DNA of 64,000 bases from Bog-950 sp044225825 (GTDB taxonomy: Bacteria > Bacteroidota > Bacteroidia > Chitinophagales > LD1): the NCBI GenBank assembly GCA_044225825.1, contig JBGAIB010000005.1, positions 310,001 to 374,000 of the forward strand, read 5' to 3'. A program made the position numbers and the translations under genes. The number at the start of each line of letters is the position of its first letter. Position 1 is the stretch's first letter. Positions 1 to 8,194 of this stretch are shown in pieces. The notes under the pieces are model-generated. The model worked only from the letters and a program-made list of their open reading frames with translations. It did no database searches and had not been told where the DNA came from.

Positions 1-186
1 GCCCGAAAAGCGCACATTATTGCCAATCTGCAAACCGCTTACATCGTTACATCTGAACTTTAGGTGAATGGTACTACTGAACAGGCGTTGCTTTTGGCCT
101 ATAAAAAAAATGCCCAGCACAAATAGTGCAGTGCCTATTGTAACAAATATGCCCAGGCGTATGCGGCTTCCGGTATTGCTTTCCAT
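1..186 (-). CDS. mlaD: MlaD/MCE-family substrate-binding protein, N-terminal part
   Basis: This is the first 62 codons of a gene that runs off the left edge. The protein opens with a short basic stretch and one hydrophobic segment (about residues 10-31, rich in I, F, V and G), and then the start of an MCE domain (about residues 42-62, with the typical 'V-S-G-L-Q-I-G-N-N-V-R-F-S-G' run). In this family the protein is anchored in the inner membrane and carries lipids between the membranes. It starts 2 bp after the ATPase gene stop and follows permease and ATPase genes, which fixes the operon order mlaE-mlaF-mlaD. Family assignment rests on the short visible part plus this context. Confidence 0.85.
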   Translation of the reverse strand, partial: MESNTGSRIRLGIFVTIGTALFVLGIFFIGQKQRLFSSTIHLKFRCNDVSGLQIGNNVRFSG

Positions 187-188
187 AA

Positions 189-962
189 TTAATCAGCTTT
201 TGTAAAAAATGAACGAACCCACTCGTTTGAACTTTTCTCCAGTTCATCATACGTACCTTGCTCAACAATGGCACCTTCATCAATAATCATAATCCGGTCA
301 CCAGTAATACGCGCACATTCCGAATCGTGCGTAATAATGATGGCGGACGTTTTAAATTTCTCCTGTATCTCTACTATCAAATGACTGATTTCGCGAGTGG
401 TAATTGGATCGAGCCCCGTATTAGGTTCATCGTATAAAATAATTTCGGGCTGCAGAATCAAGGTACGTGCCAGCCCTACCCGTTTACGCATACCACCCGA
501 AAGCTCTGCCGGCATTTTGTCAATGGCGTCCTGCAGACCTACACTTGCCAGCGCCTCCATAACGCGTTTATCCTGTTCTTCTTTAGGGATCTTCATATCG
601 CGCATGGGAAATTCCAGGTTTTCGCGTACCCTCATCGAATCATAAAGCGCAGCGCTTTGAAAAAGAAACCCAATTTTTTTCCGCAGGTCGTTTAATTCCT
701 TCTCGCTTAATGCAAGCACGTCCTGGTCCAGGATACGAATGCTACCGGCATCGGGGCGCAGCAAACCGACCATACATTTTATGAGCACCGATTTGCCGGT
801 GCCCGACTTGCCCATAATCACCAGGTTTTCCCCCTTCGCCAGTTGTATACTTATATCATTTAACACCTGCAAATCGCCGAACGATTTTTTAACGTGCTCC
901 ACCACTACTACGGCTGAAGTAGTAGCGCTTTCGTTGGTAGTACCTGTATCTGCGGTAGCCAT
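189..962 (-). CDS. mlaF: ABC transporter ATP-binding protein, MlaF type
   Basis: ATPase subunit of the MlaEFD-type phospholipid transporter. The 257-residue protein has a Walker A motif (GKSGTGKS), an ABC signature (LSGGMRKRVGLAR), a Walker B motif (IILYDEPNTGLDP) and a switch histidine (ITHDS). The 'YDEPNTGLDP' form is typical of Mla ATPases. The reading frame extends 19 codons further upstream, but the ATG at 960-962 gives a normal N terminus (MATADTGT) and lies 10 bp after the permease stop, so I chose it. It is translated between mlaE and mlaD in one transcript. Confidence 0.94.
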   Translation of the reverse strand: MATADTGTTNESATTSAVVVVEHVKKSFGDLQVLNDISIQLAKGENLVIMGKSGTGKSVLIKCMVGLLRPDAGSIRILDQDVLALSEKELNDLRKKIGFLFQSAALYDSMRVRENLEFPMRDMKIPKEEQDKRVMEALASVGLQDAIDKMPAELSGGMRKRVGLARTLILQPEIILYDEPNTGLDPITTREISHLIVEIQEKFKTSAIIITHDSECARITGDRIMIIDEGAIVEQGTYDELEKSSNEWVRSFFTKAD

Positions 963-972
963 AATCCATTCT

Positions 973-1791
973 TTACATAAAAAATTCAGCAATACGAACT
1001 GCCACCATATCAATAACAAAGATGGCCAGCGACGAAAGCACTACAGCGGTATTGGCTGATCGTCCCACTCCCTCCGTGCCGTTAGAAGAATTATACCCGT
1101 TATAGCAGCTAACAATACCGATGGCTAAACCAAAGAAGAAGGTCTTAATTACTGCCGGCATTAAATCGATATAGTCCAGTGCATCAAATACATGCGAGAA
1201 GAACAGCGGAAAACTGGTGTGGCCATCCAGATTAACCCCGATAAAAGAACCTACCAGCGAAATACTATCTGAAAAAATGGTAAGTAAAGGGAGCATAATT
1301 ATGCATGCCATTACGCGTGTAGTAACAAGATATTTGTAAGGGTGATTACCAGCCACCTCCATCGCATCAATCTGCTCGGTAACCTTCATACTACCTAGCT
1401 CGGCACCAATGCCGGAGCCCACTTTACCGGCGCAAATAAGCCCTGTAATTACCGGCGCTATTTCGCGTATCATGGCCACAGCCACCATTGCAGGCAGCCA
1501 GCTTTGTGCGCCGAACTTGGCCAGTGTGGGACGGCTTTGCATGGTAAACACAAGGCCCATTATAAATGCAGTTAAACCCACCAGGGGCAACGATTTATTA
1601 CCTATCAGGTAACATTGCCGCATCACTTCACTGAATTCGTAAGGAGGCATGACCGCCTCTTTAAAAAAGCGGCCGGTAAACTTTGTGAAATCGGTTACGC
1701 CTGTAAAGAAGCCGTTAAGCCCCATGGCCCAACGGTCGATGAGTGGTATACGCAACAAGGTGCGGGCCTGCTCTTTTTTAGCTTCTGGCAT
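973..1791 (-). CDS. mlaE: ABC transporter permease, MlaE family
   Basis: Permease of an Mla-type lipid transporter, 272 residues, the usual length. It has five or six hydrophobic segments. The central region (GLICAGKVGSGIGAELGSMKVTEQIDAMEV) is the hallmark of the MlaE/YrbE family and contacts the ATPase. It is first in an operon with the ATPase (10 bp gap) and the MCE protein. dps lies 17 bp upstream on the same strand, so readthrough from dps is possible, although the two functions are unrelated. Confidence 0.94.
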   Translation of the reverse strand: MPEAKKEQARTLLRIPLIDRWAMGLNGFFTGVTDFTKFTGRFFKEAVMPPYEFSEVMRQCYLIGNKSLPLVGLTAFIMGLVFTMQSRPTLAKFGAQSWLPAMVAVAMIREIAPVITGLICAGKVGSGIGAELGSMKVTEQIDAMEVAGNHPYKYLVTTRVMACIIMLPLLTIFSDSISLVGSFIGVNLDGHTSFPLFFSHVFDALDYIDLMPAVIKTFFFGLAIGIVSCYNGYNSSNGTEGVGRSANTAVVLSSLAIFVIDMVAVRIAEFFM

Positions 1792-1808
1792 AGGTTCGCA
1801 CTAATGGG

Positions 1809-2282
1809 TTATTTAAAATAGCGGCGCAATTTCCAGGCAATGGTTTCGTGATCTTCCATCAACTTGGTTAAAAAGTCGGTAGTGCCGGCATCCTGATACT
1901 TGTCATCACACTCCTCTATCCCTTTCCTCAAAGCAACAATGCAGGTTTCGTGGTCATTTAATAACTCGCGCACCATATCTTTTGCAGCAGGGTAAACGCC
2001 CGGTTCCTCCTTAATTACTGCACGATCACGAAATTCTTTCAACGTTCCTATAGTATTGCTGCCAAGTTTATTGATCCGTTCTGCAACTTCGTCAATTGCC
2101 TCCTCTAATTCCTTGTACTGGCTTTCAAACAGCAGGTGATATTCCATAAAGCTTTCTCCGGCAACATTCCAGTGAAATTTGCGCGTTTTGGTATAGAGCA
2201 CAACCTGATTTGCGAGCACGTCGGAAAGGATTTCTACCACCCCTTTTAAGCTTTTATCGCTTAGCCCGATATTTGGCTTCAT
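1809..2282 (-). CDS. dps: Dps family DNA-binding ferroxidase
   Basis: A 157-residue ferritin-like protein. It carries the Dps ferroxidase signature: 'KFHWNV' followed by 'FMEYHLLFESQYKELEEAIDEVAERI', which supplies the His, Asp and Glu ligands shared between subunits. Such proteins oxidise Fe(II) with peroxide, store iron and coat DNA under stress. The open frame continues 41 codons upstream, but that part is unlike the family. The ATG at 2280-2282 gives the expected N terminus (MKPNIGLSDKSL). Neighbouring genes for topoisomerase IB, CsbD and Ku suggest a stress-linked district. Confidence 0.93.
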   Translation of the reverse strand: MKPNIGLSDKSLKGVVEILSDVLANQVVLYTKTRKFHWNVAGESFMEYHLLFESQYKELEEAIDEVAERINKLGSNTIGTLKEFRDRAVIKEEPGVYPAAKDMVRELLNDHETCIVALRKGIEECDDKYQDAGTTDFLTKLMEDHETIAWKLRRYFK

Positions 2283-2541
2283 ACATGTAATTTTTAGTTG
2301 AATAATTGAATATGGTAGAGCGGTAAAAAACAATGCCATGTCGGTGCTTCCATTACCCATTGCGTAAAAACGAGTAAGCCTTACTACAATATGGAACAGC
2401 TCCAATCTTGATAAATCGGTGCTACACGCGTTGCATCAGTTTGGGGAGATTATTGCACAAGAACTCCTATTGGAACATGGCCGGCGTCCCAAATTGCAGG
2501 TATGATTTTTTAACAGGTCATGCTAAATCAAAATATATAGT

Positions 2542-3180
2542 ATGAAACCCGGCAATTCCACTCCTCGCAATGTGTACTACTTAGTAAGTGCAGCAATTCT
2601 GTTAGCGATATTAGCAGCCTGTAATCAGCGGGCTAATCCCGAACGCCAGCAAAAGCTGGATGAATTTAAAACCTATGTAGAAGAAAGACGCGATTCAGCA
2701 GATAACTACCTTGACCGTACCTGGGATGAACTGAATGCCGAATACGAACAACGCCGTATGAAACTGGACACCAGTGATATGACAGACGACATGCGCCATT
2801 CCTACTATTCCTCCGTAGAAGATTGGAACAACTTCAAAGGCACCTTTCAAACAAAATGGACCGAACATGCCCGCGTTAAAAAAATGGATGCATTGCGCAG
2901 CACATTGGTAATTAACGGTGTTCGCCCCGACTATACCGATTTACCCGCCAGCCGTTTGATTGAGCAATACGAACATTTTATAGCTACCGTAGATGCACAT
3001 AAGGATGAATATACCGCGGACGAATGGCAGGTAATTAATGTTAACTACAAAGCCCTGAACGGCCGTAAACGCGAACTGGACAGCCAGATAAACGCGCCTG
3101 ATGGAGCTAAAATCACCAAACTGCAATTGCAGTATACCGCTATTAAAGCGGTTAACCGCCCTGTAGCAGAAAACCCATAA
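2542..3180 (+). CDS. Putative lipoprotein, helical
   Basis: A 212-residue protein with a lipoprotein signal peptide: a hydrophobic stretch near residues 13-25 and a lipobox ending 'LAAC' at about residue 26. The mature part is charged and helical, with no transmembrane segment, and resembles Bacteroidota lipoproteins of the DUF6565 type. That similarity is from memory and not secure. It is 22 bp upstream of the AsmA/DUF748-like gene on the same strand, so the two are probably co-transcribed. Its likely place is the periplasmic face of a membrane. Function is unknown. Confidence 0.75.
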   Translation: MKPGNSTPRNVYYLVSAAILLAILAACNQRANPERQQKLDEFKTYVEERRDSADNYLDRTWDELNAEYEQRRMKLDTSDMTDDMRHSYYSSVEDWNNFKGTFQTKWTEHARVKKMDALRSTLVINGVRPDYTDLPASRLIEQYEHFIATVDAHKDEYTADEWQVINVNYKALNGRKRELDSQINAPDGAKITKLQLQYTAIKAVNRPVAENP

Positions 3181-3202
3181 GGTAAAAATCAGTAACTTCT
3201 CT

Positions 3203-4279
3203 ATGTCAGATCGCATAACTGTCCGCCGTATTTGGCTGTTGCTAATTTGGGCAGGCTTGCCAGCGGCAAGCCTGCTTAGTTTTTTGTTTCCCCCATTGCT
3301 GCGCTATATCAACCGCCGGTTATTGCGGCGGGTTGAAGGTTTCGAAATGGACGTAACCAAATTGAATATCCGGTTGTTTCCCGCCCGGATCGAGTTTCAC
3401 AACTTTAGCTTCCACCAGTTGGCCAATCTTCAATCGGGCTCTAACTTTATTGTATCTATACCTAAAGTGCAGCTAAATCTGCAATGGCGCCAACTGCTAA
3501 AAGGTAAAATTATCGGCTCCGTAGTTATCGACCAGCCCGAAGTACTCTTTGCCAGTATTGCACCGGATAGCTACGATAAGCTAATGTGGCCGTTCGATTT
3601 ACCTGTTTTACTGCAGAGCCTGAAAATTAATGGAGGCAAGATTGTTTATCGCGATAAAAGCACCACGCCGGAAATTTCAATACAGGCGGTAGATGTTTGG
3701 GCAGAGGCGTTGAACCTTACAAATTTAAGTACGCCCTATGCTCAACTACCCGCTAAGATAGATTTAACCGCCATGCTGGAAGGCGGCCGTATAACTATTG
3801 CCTGCGCCATGGACCCTAAAACGCCCAGTCCCACATTTGATCTAAACCTTGAAGCACTCAACATTCAATTGCCGCAGCTAAACAGCATATTCCGTAGTTA
3901 CGGAAAATTTGATGTAAGCAAGGGCGAAATCAGTTTGTTCGCTGAAATTGCAGCGCGCGATGGTTACTTTAAAGGATATATTAAGCCCGTTATAACCAAC
4001 CTAGATATACTCGGCCCCGAGGATAAATTCAAAGGTTTTCTCAACCGCGTATGGGAAGGAGTAGTAGGCACTGCCGCTGATATATTTGTGAATCACAGGC
4101 GCGATCAGTTAGCTACTAAGATCCCTATTGACGGGCATTTTAAGAACCCTAAGATACATATCACCTTCGCCATACTTGAAGTGTTCAACAATGCATTCAT
4201 CCGGGCATTAACAGCTTCGCTCGACTTTGACATTAACATCAACTCCGTTTCGGACTCAAAAACCATCGATAAGGCTTAA
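3203..4279 (+). CDS. AsmA/DUF748-like envelope protein
   Basis: A 358-residue protein with one N-terminal membrane segment (about residues 10-31) and a long beta-rich extracytoplasmic part. The pattern 'LNIRLFPARIEFHNFSFHQ' and later 'IDQPEVLFA' matches the repeating groove of AsmA/TamB/DUF748 proteins, which are thought to carry lipids across the periplasm or affect outer-membrane homeostasis. Other examples can exceed 800 residues, so this is a short member. Its stop codon overlaps the stop of the convergent topoisomerase gene by 4 bp. Confidence 0.75.
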   Translation: MSDRITVRRIWLLLIWAGLPAASLLSFLFPPLLRYINRRLLRRVEGFEMDVTKLNIRLFPARIEFHNFSFHQLANLQSGSNFIVSIPKVQLNLQWRQLLKGKIIGSVVIDQPEVLFASIAPDSYDKLMWPFDLPVLLQSLKINGGKIVYRDKSTTPEISIQAVDVWAEALNLTNLSTPYAQLPAKIDLTAMLEGGRITIACAMDPKTPSPTFDLNLEALNIQLPQLNSIFRSYGKFDVSKGEISLFAEIAARDGYFKGYIKPVITNLDILGPEDKFKGFLNRVWEGVVGTAADIFVNHRRDQLATKIPIDGHFKNPKIHITFAILEVFNNAFIRALTASLDFDININSVSDSKTIDKA

Positions 4280-5343
4280 CGCGGACGGCATTCGCTACGC
4301 ATATATTCCATCGTTACTTGTTCCTCCGGCGAACTGCCATTCATCGCTCCACTTTCGCTGCGCAGCCTTTTTACTTTCTCCAAATACTTATTTAACCTGC
4401 CTTCTTCATAATGGGTAAATACATCAGGGTGGATGTAATACTTCTTGCAAACCGCTTTTGTATTCCCCAATTTCTTAGCCACCACTTCCTGTGCTGTATT
4501 AAGGTTTTGGCGGGCCTCGGTTAGGGTTTCAAAAGGCTCCAGTTCTGCAAGCGCACTAAACATAGAAACGGTACCCCACCAGGTTCTGAAATCTTTAGCA
4601 GTAAAATCTTTACCCGTACCTTCCATGATATAAGCGTTGATATCTGCCGAATCTACCGGCCGTTTTTCGCCATTGCCATCATAATATTGAAACAGCTCCT
4701 GCCCGGGTATATCTCTTAGCTTTTTCATCATCCCCGAAAGGCGTAAGTGCGTAAGTTTTATTTCCTGATACACTCCTTTTTTGCCTTTAAAAGCAATCGT
4801 CATGCGGCTGCCTTGTATTTGTATATGCCGGTTACGTAAACTGGTTAAGCCGTATGAACCATATAGTTTCGTATAGGCCGAATTGCCTACGCGTATGCAG
4901 GTTTTGTCCATTACGGTGATAGCCAACGCCAACACCTTTTCGCGGCTAAACTCTTTTTTCCGCAAATCACGATTCAGCCGTTTACGCAATGCAGGCAGGC
5001 TCCGCGCGAACTCCACCATCCGGCTATGCTTTTTTACGTTGCGGTGTTTATTCCACTCATTATGGTATTTGTATTGTTTGCGGCCGGCAGCATCGTAACC
5101 GGTGGCTTGCAGATGTCCATTGGGTTTCGGACTGATCCAAACACGCTCCCATGCAGGCGGAATTACAAGGCTTTTTATGCGCTGCAAAGTTTCTTTATCC
5201 CGCAGGCGTTTGCCGTTCGTATCGTAATAAATAAAGCTATCGCCTTTGCGCTGCCTGGTATAACCTGCCCCACCTGTATTTACATATACCAGTTTCATTT
5301 CTCTGGCAGCTGCCACCAACAAACTCTTCTCTTCTATCTTCAT
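4276..5343 (-). CDS. DNA topoisomerase IB (poxvirus-type)
   Basis: A 355-residue type IB topoisomerase, which relaxes DNA by cutting one strand through a 3'-phosphotyrosine. The N-terminal beta domain includes 'LVIPPAWERVWISP'. The catalytic domain has 'CIRVGNSAY' (catalytic Arg), 'KDFRTWWGT' and 'KKYYIHPDV', with the nucleophile most likely Tyr303 (the Tyr of YIHP). All catalytic elements appear intact. The reading frame ends tail to tail with the DUF748-like gene (4 bp overlap). It starts 65 bp after the csbD stop, just past csbD's terminator, so it needs its own promoter or readthrough. Confidence 0.93.
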   Translation of the reverse strand: MKIEEKSLLVAAAREMKLVYVNTGGAGYTRQRKGDSFIYYDTNGKRLRDKETLQRIKSLVIPPAWERVWISPKPNGHLQATGYDAAGRKQYKYHNEWNKHRNVKKHSRMVEFARSLPALRKRLNRDLRKKEFSREKVLALAITVMDKTCIRVGNSAYTKLYGSYGLTSLRNRHIQIQGSRMTIAFKGKKGVYQEIKLTHLRLSGMMKKLRDIPGQELFQYYDGNGEKRPVDSADINAYIMEGTGKDFTAKDFRTWWGTVSMFSALAELEPFETLTEARQNLNTAQEVVAKKLGNTKAVCKKYYIHPDVFTHYEEGRLNKYLEKVKRLRSESGAMNGSSPEEQVTMEYMRSECRPR

Positions 5344-5363
5344 GGTTACTGCTATAAATAAAG

Positions 5364-5396
5364 AAGCCCCAAAACTTGCGCTTCGGGGCTTTCTTT
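5364..5396 (-). terminator. Rho-independent terminator after csbD
   Basis: A 7-bp GC-rich stem (AAGCCCC at 5364-5370 with GGGGCTT at 5385-5391) closes a 14-nt loop. On the minus strand it is followed by a T-rich run. It lies between the csbD stop and the topoisomerase start. Confidence 0.75.
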
Positions 5397-5408
5397 ATCC
5401 TACCCAAC

Positions 5409-5594
5409 TTAAAGGCTATTTATCCAGGTAACAAGCTCCTCGCGCTTTTTACCGGTTTTTTGTTGCAGGCGGCCCAGCAACTCATCTTCCTGTCCCTCCT
5501 CATACCTTACATCATCATCAGTCAAATCAGCGTAAGCCTGCTTAATTTTACCTTTAATTTCATTCCATTTACCTTCTACTTTCAGCTTATCCAT
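5409..5594 (-). CDS. CsbD family stress protein
   Basis: A 61-residue hydrophilic protein matching the CsbD family along its whole length: 'KVEGKWNEIKGKIKQAYADLTDDD' at the N terminus, then 'EGQEDELLGRLQQKTGKKREE'. CsbD proteins are induced by general stress in many bacteria, but their biochemical role is unknown. It has its own terminator immediately downstream and starts 55 bp after the YihY gene stop on the same strand. Confidence 0.9.
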   Translation of the reverse strand: MDKLKVEGKWNEIKGKIKQAYADLTDDDVRYEEGQEDELLGRLQQKTGKKREELVTWINSL

Positions 5595-5649
5595 GATTAT
5601 TCGTTTAGGTGAAAAATTTGATTGCTGCTACCGATAAAATTCCATTCCA

Positions 5650-6582
5650 CTACTTCTTCTCCGCATCCACCTGTTTATTGTGTATCCCTGATTCACTATC
5701 GGTTTTAATACCCGTAGGATGCAGTTTAACACCCGCTTCAATGGCAAGACTCCGCGTAAATTCCGCCCCAAAAAATAAAATCTGCGAGGAGTAAAATACC
5801 CACACAAGCAATAGCACCACTGAACCTGCTGCGCCGTAGGTATCACCCAAATTGCTTTTCGTCAGGTAAATGCCAATCAGGTATTTACCCAGTATAAAGA
5901 GTATGGTAGTAAACACCGCCCCCCAAATTACACTTCCCCAACGCAGGCGCACGTCCGACATAAATCGATAAATAAGGGTGAACAGAATAATTGTTAGCAA
6001 TCCGGAGAGCAACAAATCCAGAAGTTGCAGGGCTATCATAGGGCCTTGTTCAAAGTGCCGTTCAAGATAGCCTGTAACAGCGGCCAGGCCGGCATGCATC
6101 ATCAACGATATCAGCAATAAAAATGCAAGACACACAATCATCGCAAATGAAAACAACCTGCTTAAAAAAAACTGCACAATGGGTTTACGGGCTTGCGGCT
6201 TCACGTCCCAAATAGTATTAAGCGACGTACGTAATTGTCCAAACACACTTGTAGCCCCTACAATTAATAATACAATGGCAATGATGGTAACTAGCAGGTT
6301 GTCGCCGGGCTTATAGGCTGCCTTTAAAATATCCTGCACAAGGTCGGCGCTTTGTGTGCCGATAATAGACTTTAACTGCCGTTTTACTTCACCTTGCACC
6401 GCCTCGGGGCCCAATAGTGCGCCTGAAACCGAAATAACGATAATGAGCAGTGGCGCCAGCGAAAAAACGGTGTAATACGATAAGGCCGCACCCAACGTTG
6501 CCGTATCGTGCCGCTTATAAAGTTGAAAGGAATTTTTGATGGAATTAAAAGCAGCGCGCAGCCACCTGTTAAGTTTACTCAT
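5650..6582 (-). CDS. YihY/BrkB family inner-membrane protein
   Basis: A 310-residue integral membrane protein with about six hydrophobic segments. It contains the family features 'DTATLGAALSYYTVFSLAPLLI' near residue 25 and 'YGAAGSVVLLLVWVFYSSQILFFGAEFTR' near residue 250. The family was once mislabelled RNase BN; its function remains unclear. It is divergent from the iron-permease-like gene, with 75 bp between start codons holding an 8-bp dyad. Confidence 0.92.
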   Translation of the reverse strand: MSKLNRWLRAAFNSIKNSFQLYKRHDTATLGAALSYYTVFSLAPLLIIVISVSGALLGPEAVQGEVKRQLKSIIGTQSADLVQDILKAAYKPGDNLLVTIIAIVLLIVGATSVFGQLRTSLNTIWDVKPQARKPIVQFFLSRLFSFAMIVCLAFLLLISLMMHAGLAAVTGYLERHFEQGPMIALQLLDLLLSGLLTIILFTLIYRFMSDVRLRWGSVIWGAVFTTILFILGKYLIGIYLTKSNLGDTYGAAGSVVLLLVWVFYSSQILFFGAEFTRSLAIEAGVKLHPTGIKTDSESGIHNKQVDAEKK

Positions 6583-6618
6583 GCATTACCATTTAAGTGG
6601 CAAGCCAAAAAAATATGC

Positions 6619-6644
6619 CCGGTGGCATACTTATTGGCCACCGG
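6619..6644. promoter_or_regulatory. Inverted repeat in a divergent intergenic region
   Basis: CCGGTGGC (6619-6626) and GCCACCGG (6637-6644) form a perfect 8-bp dyad with a 10-nt spacer in the 75-bp gap between two divergent start codons. It could be an operator or a 5' hairpin of the rightward mRNA. No binding protein can be named. Confidence 0.45.
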
Positions 6645-6657
6645 AGAAAAGCGACAT

Positions 6658-7131
6658 ATGAAAAGCAAAAAATCAAATAAGCTAAGCGCCATTTTTGAAA
6701 AATTTGCGAATGCAGCAACCAGGGCTACCGGCAGTACTACTGCCTTTTTGCTCGCCTTTGGTGTAATAGTGGTTTGGGTAATCAGCGGCCCCATTTTCCA
6801 TTATTCCGATACCTGGCAACTGGTAATTAATACAGGCACCACCATTGTTACCTTTCTAATGGTATTTCTGATTCAAAAGGCCCAAAACAAAGACTCGCTG
6901 GCGTTGCAGCTTAAACTGAACGAATTAGTAGCCGCCACCGAATTGGCCAGCAACAGGCTGGTGGATGTGGAGGATTTAACGGAAGATGAACTTCGCATTA
7001 TCCACGGTTATTATGCGAAACTTGCCGAATTGGCTAAAAAGGAGCTGAACGTTCATAGTACACACTCCATTGACGAGGCCATGCGCGATCACAACCGGAA
7101 AATCGCCAAAGAAGCATCTGCTCAAAAATAA
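6658..7131 (+). CDS. Low-affinity iron permease family protein
   Basis: A 157-residue membrane protein. The core 'FANAATRATGSTTAFLLAFGVIVVWVISGP' followed by 'TWQLVINTGTTIVTFLMVFLIQKAQNKDSLALQLKLNEL' is the signature of the low-affinity iron permease (Fet4-like) family. Two transmembrane helices are visible. The C-terminal 60 residues are charged and soluble. The frame is open 50 codons further upstream inside the divergent gene, so the ATG at 6658, followed at once by a Lys/Ser-rich N terminus, is preferred. Transport function in bacteria is largely inferred from fungi. Confidence 0.9.
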   Translation: MKSKKSNKLSAIFEKFANAATRATGSTTAFLLAFGVIVVWVISGPIFHYSDTWQLVINTGTTIVTFLMVFLIQKAQNKDSLALQLKLNELVAATELASNRLVDVEDLTEDELRIIHGYYAKLAELAKKELNVHSTHSIDEAMRDHNRKIAKEASAQK

Positions 7132-7132
7132 A

Positions 7133-7157
7133 ATAGGGCCGGTAAAACCGGCCCTAT
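7133..7157. terminator. Bidirectional terminator-like hairpin
   Basis: A perfect 11-bp inverted repeat (ATAGGGCCGGT and ACCGGCCCTAT) with a 3-nt loop starts 2 bp after the permease stop. It faces a convergent small lipoprotein gene. T-tracts are weak on both sides. Confidence 0.65.
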
Positions 7158-7202
7158 AGCGTCAATCTAACATCACCATTTATAGCGACGCCCGGATTAA
7201 AA

Positions 7203-7397
7203 TCAAGGCGCTTTTTTACAGTCGTAGTTTTGCGCTTCGTAAACATCAACTGCCAGACCATAAGCGGTATGACTATCATAATCCTTTTCGCATAAACGCA
7301 CATCGGGTTCGTTATTCTTAGTGCAAACTGTACATTTAGAACAGCTGGAGGCACCGGAAATAACTACTGCCAGTAGCATTCCAAACAGAAGTTTCAT
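7203..7397 (-). CDS. Small cysteine-rich putative lipoprotein
   Basis: A 64-residue protein. It has a signal peptide (MKLLFGMLLAVVISGASSC) with the lipid-attachment Cys near residue 19, then a short mature part with a 'C-S-K-C-T-V-C' cluster and two further Cys. The pattern suggests disulphides or metal binding. The frame is open 11 codons upstream, but the ATG at 7395-7397 begins a proper signal peptide. I do not recognise the family. It converges on the iron-permease-like gene. Confidence 0.6.
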   Translation of the reverse strand: MKLLFGMLLAVVISGASSCSKCTVCTKNNEPDVRLCEKDYDSHTAYGLAVDVYEAQNYDCKKAP

Positions 7398-7609
7398 AAT
7401 CTTAAATTTTAGTGAGTAAATTGAGTCCATTACAGCATATGCTTTTCAAGAAACATCCCTGCGCACCTCGTCCATATTTGGGGAAAAATATCCCCACCTA
7501 TATCAGCCGTCTTCTATCTTATAGGCATTGAGGAAAGCCTGCCTCCTCTCATGCTATTAATTACCCCAGGTTGGCACAAAAATTTTCGCAAGGCCTTAAA
7601 ATCTAAAGC

Positions 7610-8137
7610 ATGAAGTTGGGAATACTGGTATTGATGTTGGCTTTGGCAAGCATCGGAAGCTATGCAAAAACCGATTCGTTAAAAACAGTGTCCTCGGTTG
7701 ACTTGCAGAAATATGCGGGTAAGTGGTACGAAATTGCCTCTAAGCCTATTCACTGGCAACGTAACTGCGATTGCACTTCTGCCGAATACACCCCGCGTGC
7801 AGATGGCAAAGTGGATGTTCTGAACAGCTGCAATAACCGAAAAAAACTACGTCGCGATTCAACACATGCTGTAGCCAGGGCTGTTAATGGCTCCAACAAT
7901 GCCAGGCTGAAAGTAAAATTCGGGATTATAACCGGCGATTACGAAATTATTGCTTTAGCTGCAGACTACTCCTATGCCATGGTAGGCACACGCGACCGCA
8001 AATACCTATGGATTTTGAGCCGCACACGTATTTTGGATGAAGCTATTGCGAAAGAATTAGTTGCAACAGCCCAAAAGCTGGGCTTTAATGTAGAGGACCT
8101 GCACTTCACCAAACAGAGTTGCTACAATAATTATTAG
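7610..8137 (+). CDS. Lipocalin family protein (Blc-like)
   Basis: A 175-residue secreted protein with a Sec signal (about residues 1-19) and a lipocalin domain. It shows the first conserved motif 'YAGKWYEIASKP' (G-x-W), a central 'VKFGIITGDYEIIAL' and the C-terminal 'YLWILSRT' with the conserved Arg. Bacterial lipocalins bind lipids or haem-like ligands in the outer membrane and are often stress-induced. Unlike E. coli Blc, the mature N terminus has no lipobox. It ends 57 bp before the response regulator gene. Confidence 0.9.
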   Translation: MKLGILVLMLALASIGSYAKTDSLKTVSSVDLQKYAGKWYEIASKPIHWQRNCDCTSAEYTPRADGKVDVLNSCNNRKKLRRDSTHAVARAVNGSNNARLKVKFGIITGDYEIIALAADYSYAMVGTRDRKYLWILSRTRILDEAIAKELVATAQKLGFNVEDLHFTKQSCYNNY

Positions 8138-8194
8138 TTTTGGAATCAGCGATTATTTATCCCTCCCATAGGGTTAACACTTAATAGGACACAC

